This document shows positions 51,938 to 61,417 of a DNA stretch of 64,000 nucleotides, piece after piece (within the stretch, counting starts at the first letter, position 1; every line of letters starts with the position of its first letter). Both the position numbers and the translations under genes were made by a program. The stretch covers positions 6,086 to 70,085 of the forward strand of contig JBFJPL010000009.1 in NCBI GenBank assembly GCA_041617155.1. The letters are read 5' to 3'. This DNA comes from CAMYKD01 sp041617155. Lineage in GTDB: Bacteria > Pseudomonadota > Alphaproteobacteria > Kiloniellales > JAKSDN01. The notes beneath the pieces were generated by a model. That model was given only the letters and a program-made list of their open reading frames with translations. It did no database searches and had not been told where the DNA came from.

Positions 51938-54346
51938 TCAGTGAGTGATGAGACCGCCGCGTTCGCCCTTGCCCTTGGACGCCGACACCGGATCGACCGG
52001 CTCGGGCTCAATCCACTCGATCGGGCTCGGTTTCTCTACCAGAGCGTGTTCCAAGACTTCGTCCACGGTGGCCGTCGGAATGATCTTCAAACCGCGCTTC
52101 ACGTTGTCCGGAATCTCGGCCAGGTCCTTCTCGTTCTCCTTCGGGATGACCACCGTCTTGAGTCCGCCGCGCAGGGCCGCCAACAGCTTTTCCTTGAGGC
52201 CGCCAATCGGCAGCACACGGCCGCGCAGGGTGATCTCGCCGGTCATGGCGACATCCCGGCGTATGGGAATACCGGTCAGCACGGAAACGATCGAGGTTAC
52301 CATGGCGACACCGGCTGATGGACCGTCCTTCGGGGTCGCGCCTTCGGGCACGTGAACGTGAATGTCTTGCTTCTCGAAGAAGGTCGGCTTGATGCCGTAG
52401 GCCGTGGCGCGGCTCTTGACGAAATACTCGGCAGCCTGGATCGACTCCTTCATGACGTCGCCCAACTTGCCGGTCGAACTCACCTTGCCCTTGCCCGGCA
52501 CGGTGACCGACTCGATTTGCAGCAGTTCGCCGCCGACCTCGGTCCAGGCCAGACCGGTCGCGACACCCAGCAGGTCCTCCATTTCGGCTTCGCCGTAGCG
52601 ATAGCGCTGTACGCCGGCAAACTTATCGAGGTTGCGCCGGGTCACCTTGACCGTTTCGCACTTGCCCATGGCGATCTCCTTGACCGCCTTGCGCACCAGG
52701 CCGGCGAGCTCCCGCTCCAGGTTGCGAACCCCGGCCTCGCGCGTGTAGTAGCGAATCAGATCGCGCAGGGCATCGTCCGAGATCGACCACTCCGCAGGTT
52801 TTATCCCGTGGTCCTTCATCTGCTTCGAGATCAGGTGCCGCTTCGCAATTTCGACCTTCTCGTCCTCGGTATAGCCGGGCAGGCGGATGATCTCCATGCG
52901 ATCAAGCAGCGGCTGAGGCATACGCAGGGTGTTCGCCGTGGTCACGAACATCACGTCGGAAAGGTCGTAGTCGACCTCCAGGTAATGGTCGTTGAAAGCA
53001 TTGTTCTGTTCCGGATCCAGGACCTCAAGCAGGGCCGAGGATGGGTCGCCGCGCCAGTCGTTGCCGAGCTTGTCGACCTCGTCCAGCAGGAACAGCGGGT
53101 TGGACGACTTCGCCTTCTTCATGCCCTGAATGACCTTGCCGGGCATGGAGCCGATGTAGGTCCGCCGATGGCCGCGGATCTCAGCCTCGTCGCGCACGCC
53201 GCCCAGGCTCATGCGCACGAAGTTGCGCCCCGTGGCCCGTGCGATCGACTTGCCGAGTGAGGTCTTGCCAACGCCCGGAGGTCCGACCAGACACAGGATC
53301 GGCCCCTTGACCTTGCGCATGCGCTGCTGCACGGCCAGGTACTCCAGGATCCGTTCTTTGACCTTGTCGAGGCCGTAGTGGTCGGCGTCCAGGACCTTGT
53401 GGGCGTTGTTGATGTCCTTCTTGATCTTGGTCCGCTTTTTCCAGGGTATGCTCAGGATCCAGTCGAGGTAGTTGCGGACCACCGTGGCCTCGGCCGACAT
53501 CGGGCTCATGCTGCGCAACTTCTTGAGTTCGCTGATCGCCTTCTCGCTGGCTTCCTTCGACAGCTTGGTCTTCCGGATGTTTTCTTCCAACTCGGACAGC
53601 TCGTCGCGGCCGTCCTCGCCCTCGCCCAGCTCCTTCTGGATCGCCTTGAGCTGTTCGTTGAGGTAGTACTCGCGCTGGGTCTTCTCCATCTGGCGCTTGA
53701 CCCGGTTGCGGATCCGCTTCTCCACCTGGAGCACGCCGATTTCGGCTTCCATGAAGGCGTAGACCTTCTCGAGCCGAGCGCTGATGGTGTCGCTTTCCAG
53801 CAGCTCCTGCTTCTCGGGAATCTTGAGAGACAGGTGCGAAGCGACCGTATCCGCCAGCTTGCTGGCCTCGTCGATCTGGTTGATCGATACCAGCACCTCC
53901 GGCGGGATCTTCTTGTTCAATTTGATGTATTGCTCGAACTGCGCCACCACGGTGCGACCCAGGGCATCGAGCTCGCGCTCCTCGCCCGGGTCATCCTGGG
54001 CGATCTCGGCATAGGCCTGGAAGAAATGCGGATTGTCGTTGTATTTGATGATGCGCGCGCGCTGGCCGCCCTCGACCAGCACCTTAACCGTACCGTCGGG
54101 CAGCTTGAGCAGCTGCAGCACCGTTCCCACCGTGCCGACCGAATAGATGTCGGCCGGAGTCGGGTCGTCCTGCGTCGCGTTCTTCTGGGTGACCAGCAGG
54201 ATCTGTTTGTCGTCCTTCATAACGTCTTCGAGCGCCCGCACGGACTTCTCGCGCCCGACGAAGAGCGGCACAATCATGTGCGGGAAAACCACGATGTCGC
54301 GTAGCGGTAGTACCGGGAACAAGTTGCCCCTTGGGAGTTCTAGCAT
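51938..54346 (-). CDS. lon: ATP-dependent protease Lon
   Basis: Cytosolic AAA+ serine protease degrading misfolded and regulatory proteins. The ATG at 54346 after AAGAGGACAC gives 802 aa. N-terminal substrate domain (LPRGNLFPVLPLRDIVVFPH), Walker A GPPGVGKTSLGKSIA, Walker B LFLLDEVDKLG, and the catalytic dyad Ser in KDGPSAGVAM with Lys in PIGGLKEKLLAALRGG. A possible heat-shock promoter lies about 90 bp upstream. The open frame to 54400 is leader sequence. Confidence 0.97.
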   Translation of the reverse strand: MLELPRGNLFPVLPLRDIVVFPHMIVPLFVGREKSVRALEDVMKDDKQILLVTQKNATQDDPTPADIYSVGTVGTVLQLLKLPDGTVKVLVEGGQRARIIKYNDNPHFFQAYAEIAQDDPGEERELDALGRTVVAQFEQYIKLNKKIPPEVLVSINQIDEASKLADTVASHLSLKIPEKQELLESDTISARLEKVYAFMEAEIGVLQVEKRIRNRVKRQMEKTQREYYLNEQLKAIQKELGEGEDGRDELSELEENIRKTKLSKEASEKAISELKKLRSMSPMSAEATVVRNYLDWILSIPWKKRTKIKKDINNAHKVLDADHYGLDKVKERILEYLAVQQRMRKVKGPILCLVGPPGVGKTSLGKSIARATGRNFVRMSLGGVRDEAEIRGHRRTYIGSMPGKVIQGMKKAKSSNPLFLLDEVDKLGNDWRGDPSSALLEVLDPEQNNAFNDHYLEVDYDLSDVMFVTTANTLRMPQPLLDRMEIIRLPGYTEDEKVEIAKRHLISKQMKDHGIKPAEWSISDDALRDLIRYYTREAGVRNLERELAGLVRKAVKEIAMGKCETVKVTRRNLDKFAGVQRYRYGEAEMEDLLGVATGLAWTEVGGELLQIESVTVPGKGKVSSTGKLGDVMKESIQAAEYFVKSRATAYGIKPTFFEKQDIHVHVPEGATPKDGPSAGVAMVTSIVSVLTGIPIRRDVAMTGEITLRGRVLPIGGLKEKLLAALRGGLKTVVIPKENEKDLAEIPDNVKRGLKIIPTATVDEVLEHALVEKPSPIEWIEPEPVDPVSASKGKGERGGLITH

Positions 54347-54432
54347 GTGTCCTCTTGGCCGCTTGGGCGCTTTGATAGAGCCTGTAGGGACGCAGAACAC
54401 TATCTAGCATGTGTTCCACCCTCGACGTAGCA

Positions 54433-54463
54433 AATTGTGGATACCGCCGGAGAGTTCAAGGGG
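54433..54463 (-). promoter_or_regulatory. Candidate sigma-32-type promoter of lon
   Basis: On the minus strand CCCCTTGAA, a 14-bp spacer and CCACAATT resemble the heat-shock consensus (CTTGAA, 13-15 bp, CCCCATNT). The -35 is excellent and the -10 partial. It lies in the clpX-lon gap. Confidence 0.45.
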
Positions 54464-54490
54464 CATCGCCGGCAAGTCGGGTCGGCAAGG

Positions 54491-55759
54491 CTAGGCGCTG
54501 CTGCCCACATCCTCGCGCCGGTCGGTGTAAATGTAGAGCGGCTGGGCCCGCCCCTCCTCGACGACATCGCGGTTTATCACGATCTCTTCGACCCCTTCCA
54601 GGCCCGGCAGATCGAACATCGGCTCGAGCAAGATGCTTTCCATGATCGAGCGGAGACCCCGGGCGCCGGTCTTTCTGGCGATCGCCTTCTGGGCAATGGC
54701 CTTCAGCGCATCGTCGGTGAACTGAAGCGCCACGTCTTCCATCTCGAACAGGCGTTCGTATTGCTTGACCAAGGCGTTCTTCGGCTGGGTCAGGATCTCG
54801 ATCAGCGCGGATTCGTCCAGATCCTCGAGCGTAGCGACCACGGGCAGGCGGCCGACAAACTCGGGTATCAGGCCGAATTTCAGCAAGTCCTCTGGCTCCA
54901 CGTCCTTGAGAATTTCGCCAGTTTGACGCTCGTCCAGCGCCTGTACGTCGGCGCCGAATCCGATCGAGGAACCCTTGTCGCGCTGGGCAATGATCTTCTC
55001 GAGGCCGGCAAAGGCGCCGCCGCAGATGAACAGGATATTGGTGGTATCGACCTGCAGGAACTCCTGCTGAGGGTGCTTGCGACCGCCCTGCGGCGGTACG
55101 GACGCGACCGTGCCCTCCATGATCTTGAGCAGGGCCTGCTGCACGCCTTCGCCGGAAACATCTCGTGTGATCGAGGGGTTGTCCGACTTGCGGCTGATCT
55201 TGTCGACCTCGTCGATATAGACAATGCCGCGCTGGGCCCGTTCCACGTTGTAGTCCGCGGACTGCAGCAGTTTCAGGATGATATTCTCAACGTCCTCGCC
55301 GACATAACCCGCCTCGGTCAAGGTGGTCGCATCGGCCATGGTAAAGGGCACGTCGAGTATCCGGGCTAGGGTCTGGGCCAGAAGGGTCTTGCCACAGCCG
55401 GTCGGGCCGATCAGTAGGATATTCGACTTGGCCAGCTCGACATCGTTGTTCTTGGAGCCGTGAGCCAACCGCTTGTAATGATTGTGGACCGCCACGGACA
55501 AGACACGCTTTGCATGACTCTGACCTATTACATAATCGTCCAGCACATTACAGATATCGCGTGGCGTCGGTACGCCGTCACGGGACTTGACCAGCGTGGT
55601 CTTGTGTTCCTCGCGAATAATGTCCATGCAAAGCTCGACACATTCATCGCAAATGAACACGGTCGGGCCGGCAATGAGCTTGCGCACCTCATGCTGGCTC
55701 TTTCCACAGAAAGAACAGTAGAGGGTATTTTTTGAATCGCTATTGCTCGATTTTGTCAT
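54491..55759 (-). CDS. clpX: ClpX unfoldase, ATP-binding subunit of ClpXP
   Basis: AAA+ unfoldase that feeds ClpP; in alphaproteobacteria it also drives cell-cycle proteolysis. It is 422 aa. The zinc-binding domain has CSFCGKSQHEVRK and FICDECVELCMD. Walker A GPTGCGKTLLAQTLAR, Walker B VYIDEVDKISRKS, and the ClpP-contact IGF loop (SSIGFGADVQ) are present. The C-terminus VVEEGRAQPLYIY is typical. Confidence 0.97.
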   Translation of the reverse strand: MTKSSNSDSKNTLYCSFCGKSQHEVRKLIAGPTVFICDECVELCMDIIREEHKTTLVKSRDGVPTPRDICNVLDDYVIGQSHAKRVLSVAVHNHYKRLAHGSKNNDVELAKSNILLIGPTGCGKTLLAQTLARILDVPFTMADATTLTEAGYVGEDVENIILKLLQSADYNVERAQRGIVYIDEVDKISRKSDNPSITRDVSGEGVQQALLKIMEGTVASVPPQGGRKHPQQEFLQVDTTNILFICGGAFAGLEKIIAQRDKGSSIGFGADVQALDERQTGEILKDVEPEDLLKFGLIPEFVGRLPVVATLEDLDESALIEILTQPKNALVKQYERLFEMEDVALQFTDDALKAIAQKAIARKTGARGLRSIMESILLEPMFDLPGLEGVEEIVINRDVVEEGRAQPLYIYTDRREDVGSSA

Positions 55760-55963
55760 GCCGTCTCGTCTCGAGCCCCTTGGTCCGACTCGGCCATCCT
55801 AGACAAACGGACCACCGGCACACAACGACAAAAACACTATATCTTGTCGCGCCTTTACCGACGGGCGTTCAAGCCGCCGCGACTTTAGCCGCGCGGCCTG
55901 AGTAAGACTAGTCCTTAGCGCTCAATATATTCTTAACGACGCTGTTACTAAGGGCTAAAACCC
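55760..55963 (-). other. clpP-clpX intergenic region
   Basis: A 204-bp gap. A hairpin AAGGG-TTTTAG-CCCTT begins at the clpP stop codon (about 55948-55968) but has no T-tract. A TATAGT hexamer in minus sense near 55836 could be a -10 of a clpX promoter; no matching -35 was found. Confidence 0.35.
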
Positions 55964-56632
55964 TTAAGAATCAGAGCCTTTTCCCGAACCTGACTTGCCC
56001 CTACCACCGGCGTCATCGGGCATTTCGTGCCGTGTGACGACGCTGTCGATGATGCCGAATTCCATCGCCTCCCGACCGGTCAGGAATTTGTCGCGCTCCA
56101 TGGCATCCTCAACCGCCGATAGCGGCTGGCCAGTGTGCTGCGCGTAGATCTCATTCAGCCGACTTCGAGTCGCCAGGATCTCCTTGGCGTGAATTTCGAT
56201 ATCGGTCGCCTGCCCTTGGAATCCGCCGGACGGCTGATGCACCATGATCTTGGCGTTCGGCAGGGAATAGCGTTTGCCCTTGGTGCCGGCCGCCAGCAGC
56301 AGCGAACCGGCGGACGCCGCCTGGCCGATGCACACGGTCGAGACGTCGGGGCGGATGTACTGCATGGTGTCGTACATCGCCAACCCGGAGGTCACGATGC
56401 CGCCCGGAGAGTTGATATAGAAGGCGATATCCTTCTTGGGGTTCTCCGATTCGAGATACAGCAGCTGGGCGCACACCAGGCTGGCCACCACGTCGTTGAT
56501 CGGCCCGGTGAGAAAGATGATCCGTTCCTTCAGCAGGCGGGAATAGATATCGTACGAACGTTCGCCGCGGTTGGTCTGCTCGACCACCATGGGCACGAGC
56601 GTGTTCATCGTCGTTTCGTAGATGTTGTTCAT
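55964..56632 (-). CDS. clpP: ClpP protease subunit
   Basis: Serine peptidase that forms the two-ring barrel of ClpXP/ClpAP. The ATG at 56632 gives 222 aa; the true mature N-terminus is set by self-processing (near TLVPMVVEQTNRGERSYDIY). The catalytic triad is seen as Ser in CIGQAASAGSLLL, His in MVHQPSGGFQGQ and the downstream Asp (AMERDKFLTGREA). A Gly/Ser/Lys-rich tail ends the protein. It is 52 bp after tig. Confidence 0.96.
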   Translation of the reverse strand: MNNIYETTMNTLVPMVVEQTNRGERSYDIYSRLLKERIIFLTGPINDVVASLVCAQLLYLESENPKKDIAFYINSPGGIVTSGLAMYDTMQYIRPDVSTVCIGQAASAGSLLLAAGTKGKRYSLPNAKIMVHQPSGGFQGQATDIEIHAKEILATRSRLNEIYAQHTGQPLSAVEDAMERDKFLTGREAMEFGIIDSVVTRHEMPDDAGGRGKSGSGKGSDS

Positions 56633-56684
56633 GTGTTTGGCCAAGTCTTTCCGGTTTCGCCTCGGGTGCTAGCCTCGGCTTCCC

Positions 56685-58142
56685 TCAGTTGCTCTTGTTC
56701 GCTTTCTTGCCAGTGCTCTTCTCAGTGGCACCCGATTTGGCTTGCACCGTTTTAACCTTCTTGGCCGCCGGCTTTTTGGCAGCCTTCTTTTCGGCGCCTG
56801 ACGGTTTGCCGGCCGACTCGCGCGCTGCCTCCTCGTCCTGGAGCTCCTGAGGCGTCATCTTTCGTTCGGTCACCTTCGCCAGGGCGGTGATGAAGTCTAT
56901 CACCTTGTCCTCGAAAATCGGCGCACGCAGGTTGGACAGGGCCTCCGGCGATTTCTGATAGAAATCGAAAACCTCTTTCTCATGGCCGGGATGGCGCCGA
57001 GCTTCCTGCATGAGGGCCCGGTTCAGCTCCTCCTTGGTCACGTCGATGCCGTTCAGGCGGCCGACTTCCGAGAGCAAAAGCCCGAGCCGGACCCGCCGCT
57101 CGGCGATGGCGCGGTACTCGCGCTGGAGCGCCTCGTCGTCCTTGCCTTCGTCTTCCGGGTCCATCCGGCCTTTTTCCTGGTCCTCCTTGACCTGGCGCCA
57201 GATGACATCGAACTCGGCGTCGAGCATGCCGGGCGGCACGGGGAAATCGTGGGCATCGGCCAACTGATCCAGCAACGCGCGCTTGAGGCGGCCCCGGGCC
57301 AGCTGCTCGTAGTCACGTTCGATCTGCTCGCGCACCTTGGCCTTAAGCCTTTCCAGGCTCTCTTCACCCAGTGCCGTGGCCAGCGCATCGTTGATCTCGG
57401 CTGGACAGGTTTCCAGAATATCCTGGATCTTGACCTCGAAAACCGCCTCCTGACCGGCCAGCTTGTCGTTCGCATAGCTGTCCGGAAAGGTCACCTTGAT
57501 CGTGCGATCGTCGCCTTTGTCGGCACCGATCAGCTGCTCCTCGAAGCCCGCGATGAAGCGGTTCGAGCCGAGCTCCAGGTGATGCCCCTCGCCCGCCATG
57601 CCGGGCAGTTCTTCACCGTCCACCGAGCCGCGGAAATCGATCACCAAAACGTCGCCCGATTGGGCCCTGCGCGGCTTGGCCAGCGCCTGGGTCGTCTTCT
57701 GGTTGGCGGCGATCCTTTCGAGGGCAGTTTCGACCTCGTCTTCCGGCACCTGGACGACCGCCTGCTCGACCGCTATCTCGGCAAAGTCCATCATCTTGAT
57801 GTCGGGCATGACCTCGAGGGCCATGGTGTATTCCAGGTCCTTGCCTTCGGCGAAGGCCACGATTTCGATCTTTGGCTGCAGGACCGGCCGCAAGCCCCGC
57901 TCGTTGATGGCCTGGGTCGAGCTGTCGTTGACCGCGCGCTCCACGACCTCGCCCATCACGGACGAGCCGTAGCGCTGCTTGAGGATCTGTACCGGAACCT
58001 TGCCCGGCCTGAAACCCGGCACACGCACCTGCTGGCCGATCTCTTGAAGCCGGTGCTCCAGTTTCTCGGCGATATCCTTGGCCTCGATGACGACCTTGTA
58101 CTCACGCTTCAGGCCGTCGGTCTGTGTTTCCGTGACGTTCAT
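56685..58142 (-). CDS. tig: Trigger factor
   Basis: Ribosome-bound chaperone and prolyl isomerase. The ATG at 58142 gives 485 aa. The ribosome-binding loop is VRVPGFRPGKVP (GFRxGKxP). The FKBP domain follows (RRAQSGDVLVIDFRGSVDGE) and the helical C-terminal domain after it. The last 60 residues are Lys/Ala-rich (KPSGAEKKAAKKPAAKK and more), a disordered basic tail. It lies 97 bp downstream of tRNA-Leu. Confidence 0.96.
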   Translation of the reverse strand: MNVTETQTDGLKREYKVVIEAKDIAEKLEHRLQEIGQQVRVPGFRPGKVPVQILKQRYGSSVMGEVVERAVNDSSTQAINERGLRPVLQPKIEIVAFAEGKDLEYTMALEVMPDIKMMDFAEIAVEQAVVQVPEDEVETALERIAANQKTTQALAKPRRAQSGDVLVIDFRGSVDGEELPGMAGEGHHLELGSNRFIAGFEEQLIGADKGDDRTIKVTFPDSYANDKLAGQEAVFEVKIQDILETCPAEINDALATALGEESLERLKAKVREQIERDYEQLARGRLKRALLDQLADAHDFPVPPGMLDAEFDVIWRQVKEDQEKGRMDPEDEGKDDEALQREYRAIAERRVRLGLLLSEVGRLNGIDVTKEELNRALMQEARRHPGHEKEVFDFYQKSPEALSNLRAPIFEDKVIDFITALAKVTERKMTPQELQDEEAARESAGKPSGAEKKAAKKPAAKKVKTVQAKSGATEKSTGKKANKSN

Positions 58143-58239
58143 TGCCGGCTCGGCCTCTCCCATTTTCCGCTTATCATCGCTCGGATTTCCGAATCTACCC
58201 CGAGGTGGCGTCCAGCCTCACCCCAAGCCAGTCCAAAGC

Positions 58240-58324
58240 TGGTGCGGGCGGAGGGACTCGAACCCCCACGAGTTGCCTCACCAGGACCTAAACCTGACGC
58301 GTCTACCAGTTCCGCCACGCCCGC
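58240..58324 (-). tRNA. tRNA-Leu (TAG)
   Basis: 85 nt with encoded CCA and a class II variable arm. Acceptor GCGGGCG pairs with CGCCCGC. The anticodon loop TTTAGGT gives TAG. T-arm GGGGTTCGAGTCCC is canonical. It lies between tig and the AceE-like gene. Confidence 0.96.
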
Positions 58325-58418
58325 GTGGCCGCGTAAGGCGCCGGTGTATAGCACGGCCAAATCGCCGTCACAAGCAGCGCTCGCGCCGTACTCGCAACAG
58401 CTCTTCGCGGCCCCGCGA

Positions 58419-60839
58419 TCAGCGGCCGCGACGGTCCAAACAGGCTGCCGCACAGGCCTCCAGAATGGCCTCCTGATCGATTCCATATCGACGGTAGAGC
58501 GCCGCGATATCGCCGGACTGTCCGAAATGCTCGACGCCCAATGCCTGCACCCGGTGGCCCCGCACCGCGCCCAGCCAGCTCAAGGTCGCGGGATGGCCAT
58601 CCAAGACGGTGACCAGCCCGGCATCGTCGGCCAGCGGCGCGAGCAGCGCCTCGACCTGCGAGCGGGCCGCGCCGTGCCCGGCGCGGCGGTCGCGTTCCGC
58701 GGCGTGCCAGCCCGCATTCAGGCGGTCGGCCGAGGTAACCGCGAGCAGGCCGGCGCCGGGCAGATCCTCCAGGGTCTGGTTGTGTGCCTCGATCGCCTCG
58801 GGCGCCACGGCCCCGGTAAAGACGATCGCCAGCTCAGCCCCGGGCGCCGGCGCCCGCAGCCAGTAGCCGCCGCCGATCATGTCCCGGCGCAGGACCGCGC
58901 CGATCTCTCTTTCGGGCTGCGGCAACGGCCGAGTCGAGAGCCGCAGGTAGACCGACCCGCCCGTGGAGTCGCGCAGCCAGTCGTTTCCCGCTGGCCGGCT
59001 GCCGTCGCGCTGCATATAGTCGAAAGCCCACGTCATGATCGTGGCGAGCTCATCGACGAAGGCCGGCTCGAAGGCCGCCAGGCCGTCCTGGGCCATGCCG
59101 ATCAGGGGCGTGGCAATCGATTGGTGGGCGCCGCCTTCCGGGGCCAGGGTGATGCCCGACGGCGTCGCGACCACCATGAATCGGGCGTCCTGGTAGCAGG
59201 CATAGTTGAGCGCATCCAGCCCACGCTGGATAAAGGGGTCGTAGAGCGTGCCCACGGGCAGCAGGCGAACCCCGAAAAGTTCGTGCGCCAGGCCAAGCGC
59301 GGCCAGCAGGATGAAGAGGTTGTTTTCCGCGATACCCAGTTCGATATGCTGGCCGTCCGGAGACATCGCCCAGCGCTGGGCCGAGACCACCTTCTGTTCC
59401 CTGAAGGTGTCGGCGCGCGAATGGCGGTCGAAGATGCCCCGGCGATTGACCCAGCCGCCCAAATTGGTCGACACGGTCACGTCGGGCGAGGTCGTGACGA
59501 TACGCTCCGCCAAGGGGCTCTGCTCGCGGGCCAGCTCGGCCAGTACCTTGCCGAAGCCTTCCTGCGTGGATTGGGGCCCGCCGCCGGGCATGGCCAGGGA
59601 CAGCGGTACCGGAACCGCCGGCGCCTTGGTCCGACGCGCTCCGCGCTCCGCGAAGGGCACCTGAGCCAGAAAGGCCTCCAGCTCCTCGACCGGATGGTCG
59701 AGGCCGGCGAAGCGCTCCCACTCGGCGCCTTCCGGGACCTTGTTGCGCCGCCTGAACTCGGCCATCTGGTCCGGGTTCATGAGACCCGCGTGGTTGTCCT
59801 TGTGACCGGCGAATGGCAGGCCGAAGCCCTTAATGGTGTAAGCCAGGAAGCAGGTCGGCCGGTCGTCTCGCACACCGTGGAACGCTTCGAGCACGCTGCT
59901 CATGTCGTGGCCCGCCAGGTTGGTCATGAGGCCGGCTAGGGACTCGTCGTCGTATTGGTCGAGCAGCCCCTTGAGTCCAGCGGAGTCGCCGATATCCGCC
60001 AGCAGTTGCCGGCGCCAGGCGGCGCCGCCCTGGAAAGTCAGCGCCGAGAACAGCGAGTTCGGGCAATCGTCGATCCATTGGCGCAGCGCGCCGCCGCCGG
60101 ATTGTTCGAAGGCCCGTTGCAGGCGGCGGCCGTACTTCAGGGTAATCACGTGCCAGCCCATGTTGGCGAACAACTGGTCGATCCGGCTGAACGTCCGGTC
60201 GGTGATGACCGCGTCGAGGCTCTGCCGGTTGTAGTCGATCACCCACCAGCAATTGCGCAGATCGTGCTTCCACCCCTCGAGCAGCGCCTCGTAGATGTTG
60301 CCCTCGTCCAGTTCGGCGTCGCCGACCAGCGCCACCATGCGGCCTTCGGCGAGGTCTTTCGGCGCCCAGCTCTTGAGCCGGACATAGTCCTGTACAAGGC
60401 TGGCGAAGCTGGTCATGGCGACGCCGAGGCCGACCGAGCCGGTCGAGAAATCGACGTCGTCCAGATCCTTGGTGCGCGACGGATAGGACTGCGCGCCGCC
60501 GAAAGCTCGGAACCGCTGCAGCTGGTCGAGCGACTGCTGCCCTAGAAGATATTGGATGGCATGGAACACCGGGCTGGCGTGCGGCTTGACGGCAACCCGG
60601 TCTTCCGGAGCCAGGACATCGAGGTAGAGGGCCGTCATCAAGGTGACCACCGAGGCCGAGGAGGCCTGGTGCCCGCCGACCTTGAGTCCGTCGCGGCTGG
60701 CGCGCAGGTGGTTGGCGTCGTGAATCATCCAAGCGGCGAGCCACAGGATCTTGCGTTCCAGCGCACCGAGGCAGGCCAGCTTTCGCGCCTGAACGTCAGT
60801 TTCGGCGGCGTCGCGCCGCGAACCGATAAGCTTGGGCAT
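58419..60839 (-). CDS. AceE/transketolase-like thiamine diphosphate enzyme
   Basis: An 806-aa protein from the ATG at 60839 (MPKLIGSRRDAAE). The N-terminal half carries a TPP-binding domain: DGLKVGGHQASSASVVTLMT, STGSVGLGVAMTSFASLVQD and the metal motif GDAELDEGN ending in DYNRQSLD. The middle pyrimidine-binding domain has ERIVTTSPDVTVSTNLGGW and HIELGIAENNLF. It resembles homodimeric pyruvate dehydrogenase E1 (AceE) and is often annotated as transketolase in alphaproteobacteria. No E2 or E3 genes are nearby, so its true substrate is open. Confidence 0.85.
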   Translation of the reverse strand: MPKLIGSRRDAAETDVQARKLACLGALERKILWLAAWMIHDANHLRASRDGLKVGGHQASSASVVTLMTALYLDVLAPEDRVAVKPHASPVFHAIQYLLGQQSLDQLQRFRAFGGAQSYPSRTKDLDDVDFSTGSVGLGVAMTSFASLVQDYVRLKSWAPKDLAEGRMVALVGDAELDEGNIYEALLEGWKHDLRNCWWVIDYNRQSLDAVITDRTFSRIDQLFANMGWHVITLKYGRRLQRAFEQSGGGALRQWIDDCPNSLFSALTFQGGAAWRRQLLADIGDSAGLKGLLDQYDDESLAGLMTNLAGHDMSSVLEAFHGVRDDRPTCFLAYTIKGFGLPFAGHKDNHAGLMNPDQMAEFRRRNKVPEGAEWERFAGLDHPVEELEAFLAQVPFAERGARRTKAPAVPVPLSLAMPGGGPQSTQEGFGKVLAELAREQSPLAERIVTTSPDVTVSTNLGGWVNRRGIFDRHSRADTFREQKVVSAQRWAMSPDGQHIELGIAENNLFILLAALGLAHELFGVRLLPVGTLYDPFIQRGLDALNYACYQDARFMVVATPSGITLAPEGGAHQSIATPLIGMAQDGLAAFEPAFVDELATIMTWAFDYMQRDGSRPAGNDWLRDSTGGSVYLRLSTRPLPQPEREIGAVLRRDMIGGGYWLRAPAPGAELAIVFTGAVAPEAIEAHNQTLEDLPGAGLLAVTSADRLNAGWHAAERDRRAGHGAARSQVEALLAPLADDAGLVTVLDGHPATLSWLGAVRGHRVQALGVEHFGQSGDIAALYRRYGIDQEAILEACAAACLDRRGR

Positions 60840-61017
60840 CCATGCACTCCACGGGCCACGCCGGCCGACCGGTCTCCCGGCGCGGCGAGCAGTGCATCTT
60901 TTCAGGAAACGGGGTGGGCGCTCAAGTGCGTTGGAAAGCGCGCAAATCGAATCCGCCCCGCGTTTCGGCGAGGCGGACCTTGGAAAGTCCTTTGGCGGGG
61001 CGCCGCGCGACGAGGCG

Positions 61018-61299
61018 TCAGGCTTCGACGATCTCGGAGAAGTACGTGCTGAAGGTCTCGAGATTGAGCGTGCGCACAGCAGCGAAGTTGTTGTGTCGTT
61101 CCCGGCAGCGTTCGACCAGGACCTCGAAACGAACATGCGGAATGCCGACCGCGTCCGGTCCGACGTCTATGACTCTTGCGGTCTCCTGAAGATTGCCGGG
61201 TCCGATGTGGCGATAGAGCTTGCCGACTTCGATGTCCGGCAGGCGGCCGTCCGGCTTCGGACCTGAGCGGAAAAAGCTGCCCACGGTTTCTGAAAGCAT
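61018..61299 (-). CDS. Small protein of unknown function with CtrA-type box upstream
   Basis: A 93-aa soluble protein. The ATG at 61299 has GAGG 5 nt before it (GGGAACGAGGCC). It begins MLSETVGSFFRSGPKPDG and contains LYRHIGPGNLQETARVIDVG, GIPHVRFEV and NLETFSTYFSEIV; no signal peptide or membrane helix. I do not recognise a family. It lies 178 bp upstream of the AceE-like gene and 118 bp after nnrDE. The exact TTAA-N7-TTAACC box 71 nt upstream suggests regulated expression. Confidence 0.75.
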   Translation of the reverse strand: MLSETVGSFFRSGPKPDGRLPDIEVGKLYRHIGPGNLQETARVIDVGPDAVGIPHVRFEVLVERCRERHNNFAAVRTLNLETFSTYFSEIVEA

Positions 61300-61370
61300 G
61301 GCCTCGTTCCCTGATTGAGTCCGGTTATTACCCGGATGTGTTACAACCATCCACGAGTGTAGAGACCGCG

Positions 61371-61387
61371 GGTTAATGGCGGGTTAA
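61371..61387 (-). promoter_or_regulatory. CtrA-type box upstream of the 93-aa gene
   Basis: In minus-strand sense TTAACCCGCCATTAACC, an exact TTAA-N7-TTAACC, pointing at the start codon at 61299, 71 nt away. Confidence 0.6.
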
Positions 61388-61417
61388 GGGAAGGTCCATT
61401 AAATTATTGATATTGTG

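Noticed and set aside
56982..59939. A 985-codon plus-strand open frame opposite tig, tRNA-Leu and the AceE-like gene
   Set aside because: It is the reverse-complement shadow of GC-rich genes, reads through a tRNA, and has the His/Arg/Gly-rich composition typical of antisense frames with no family motif.
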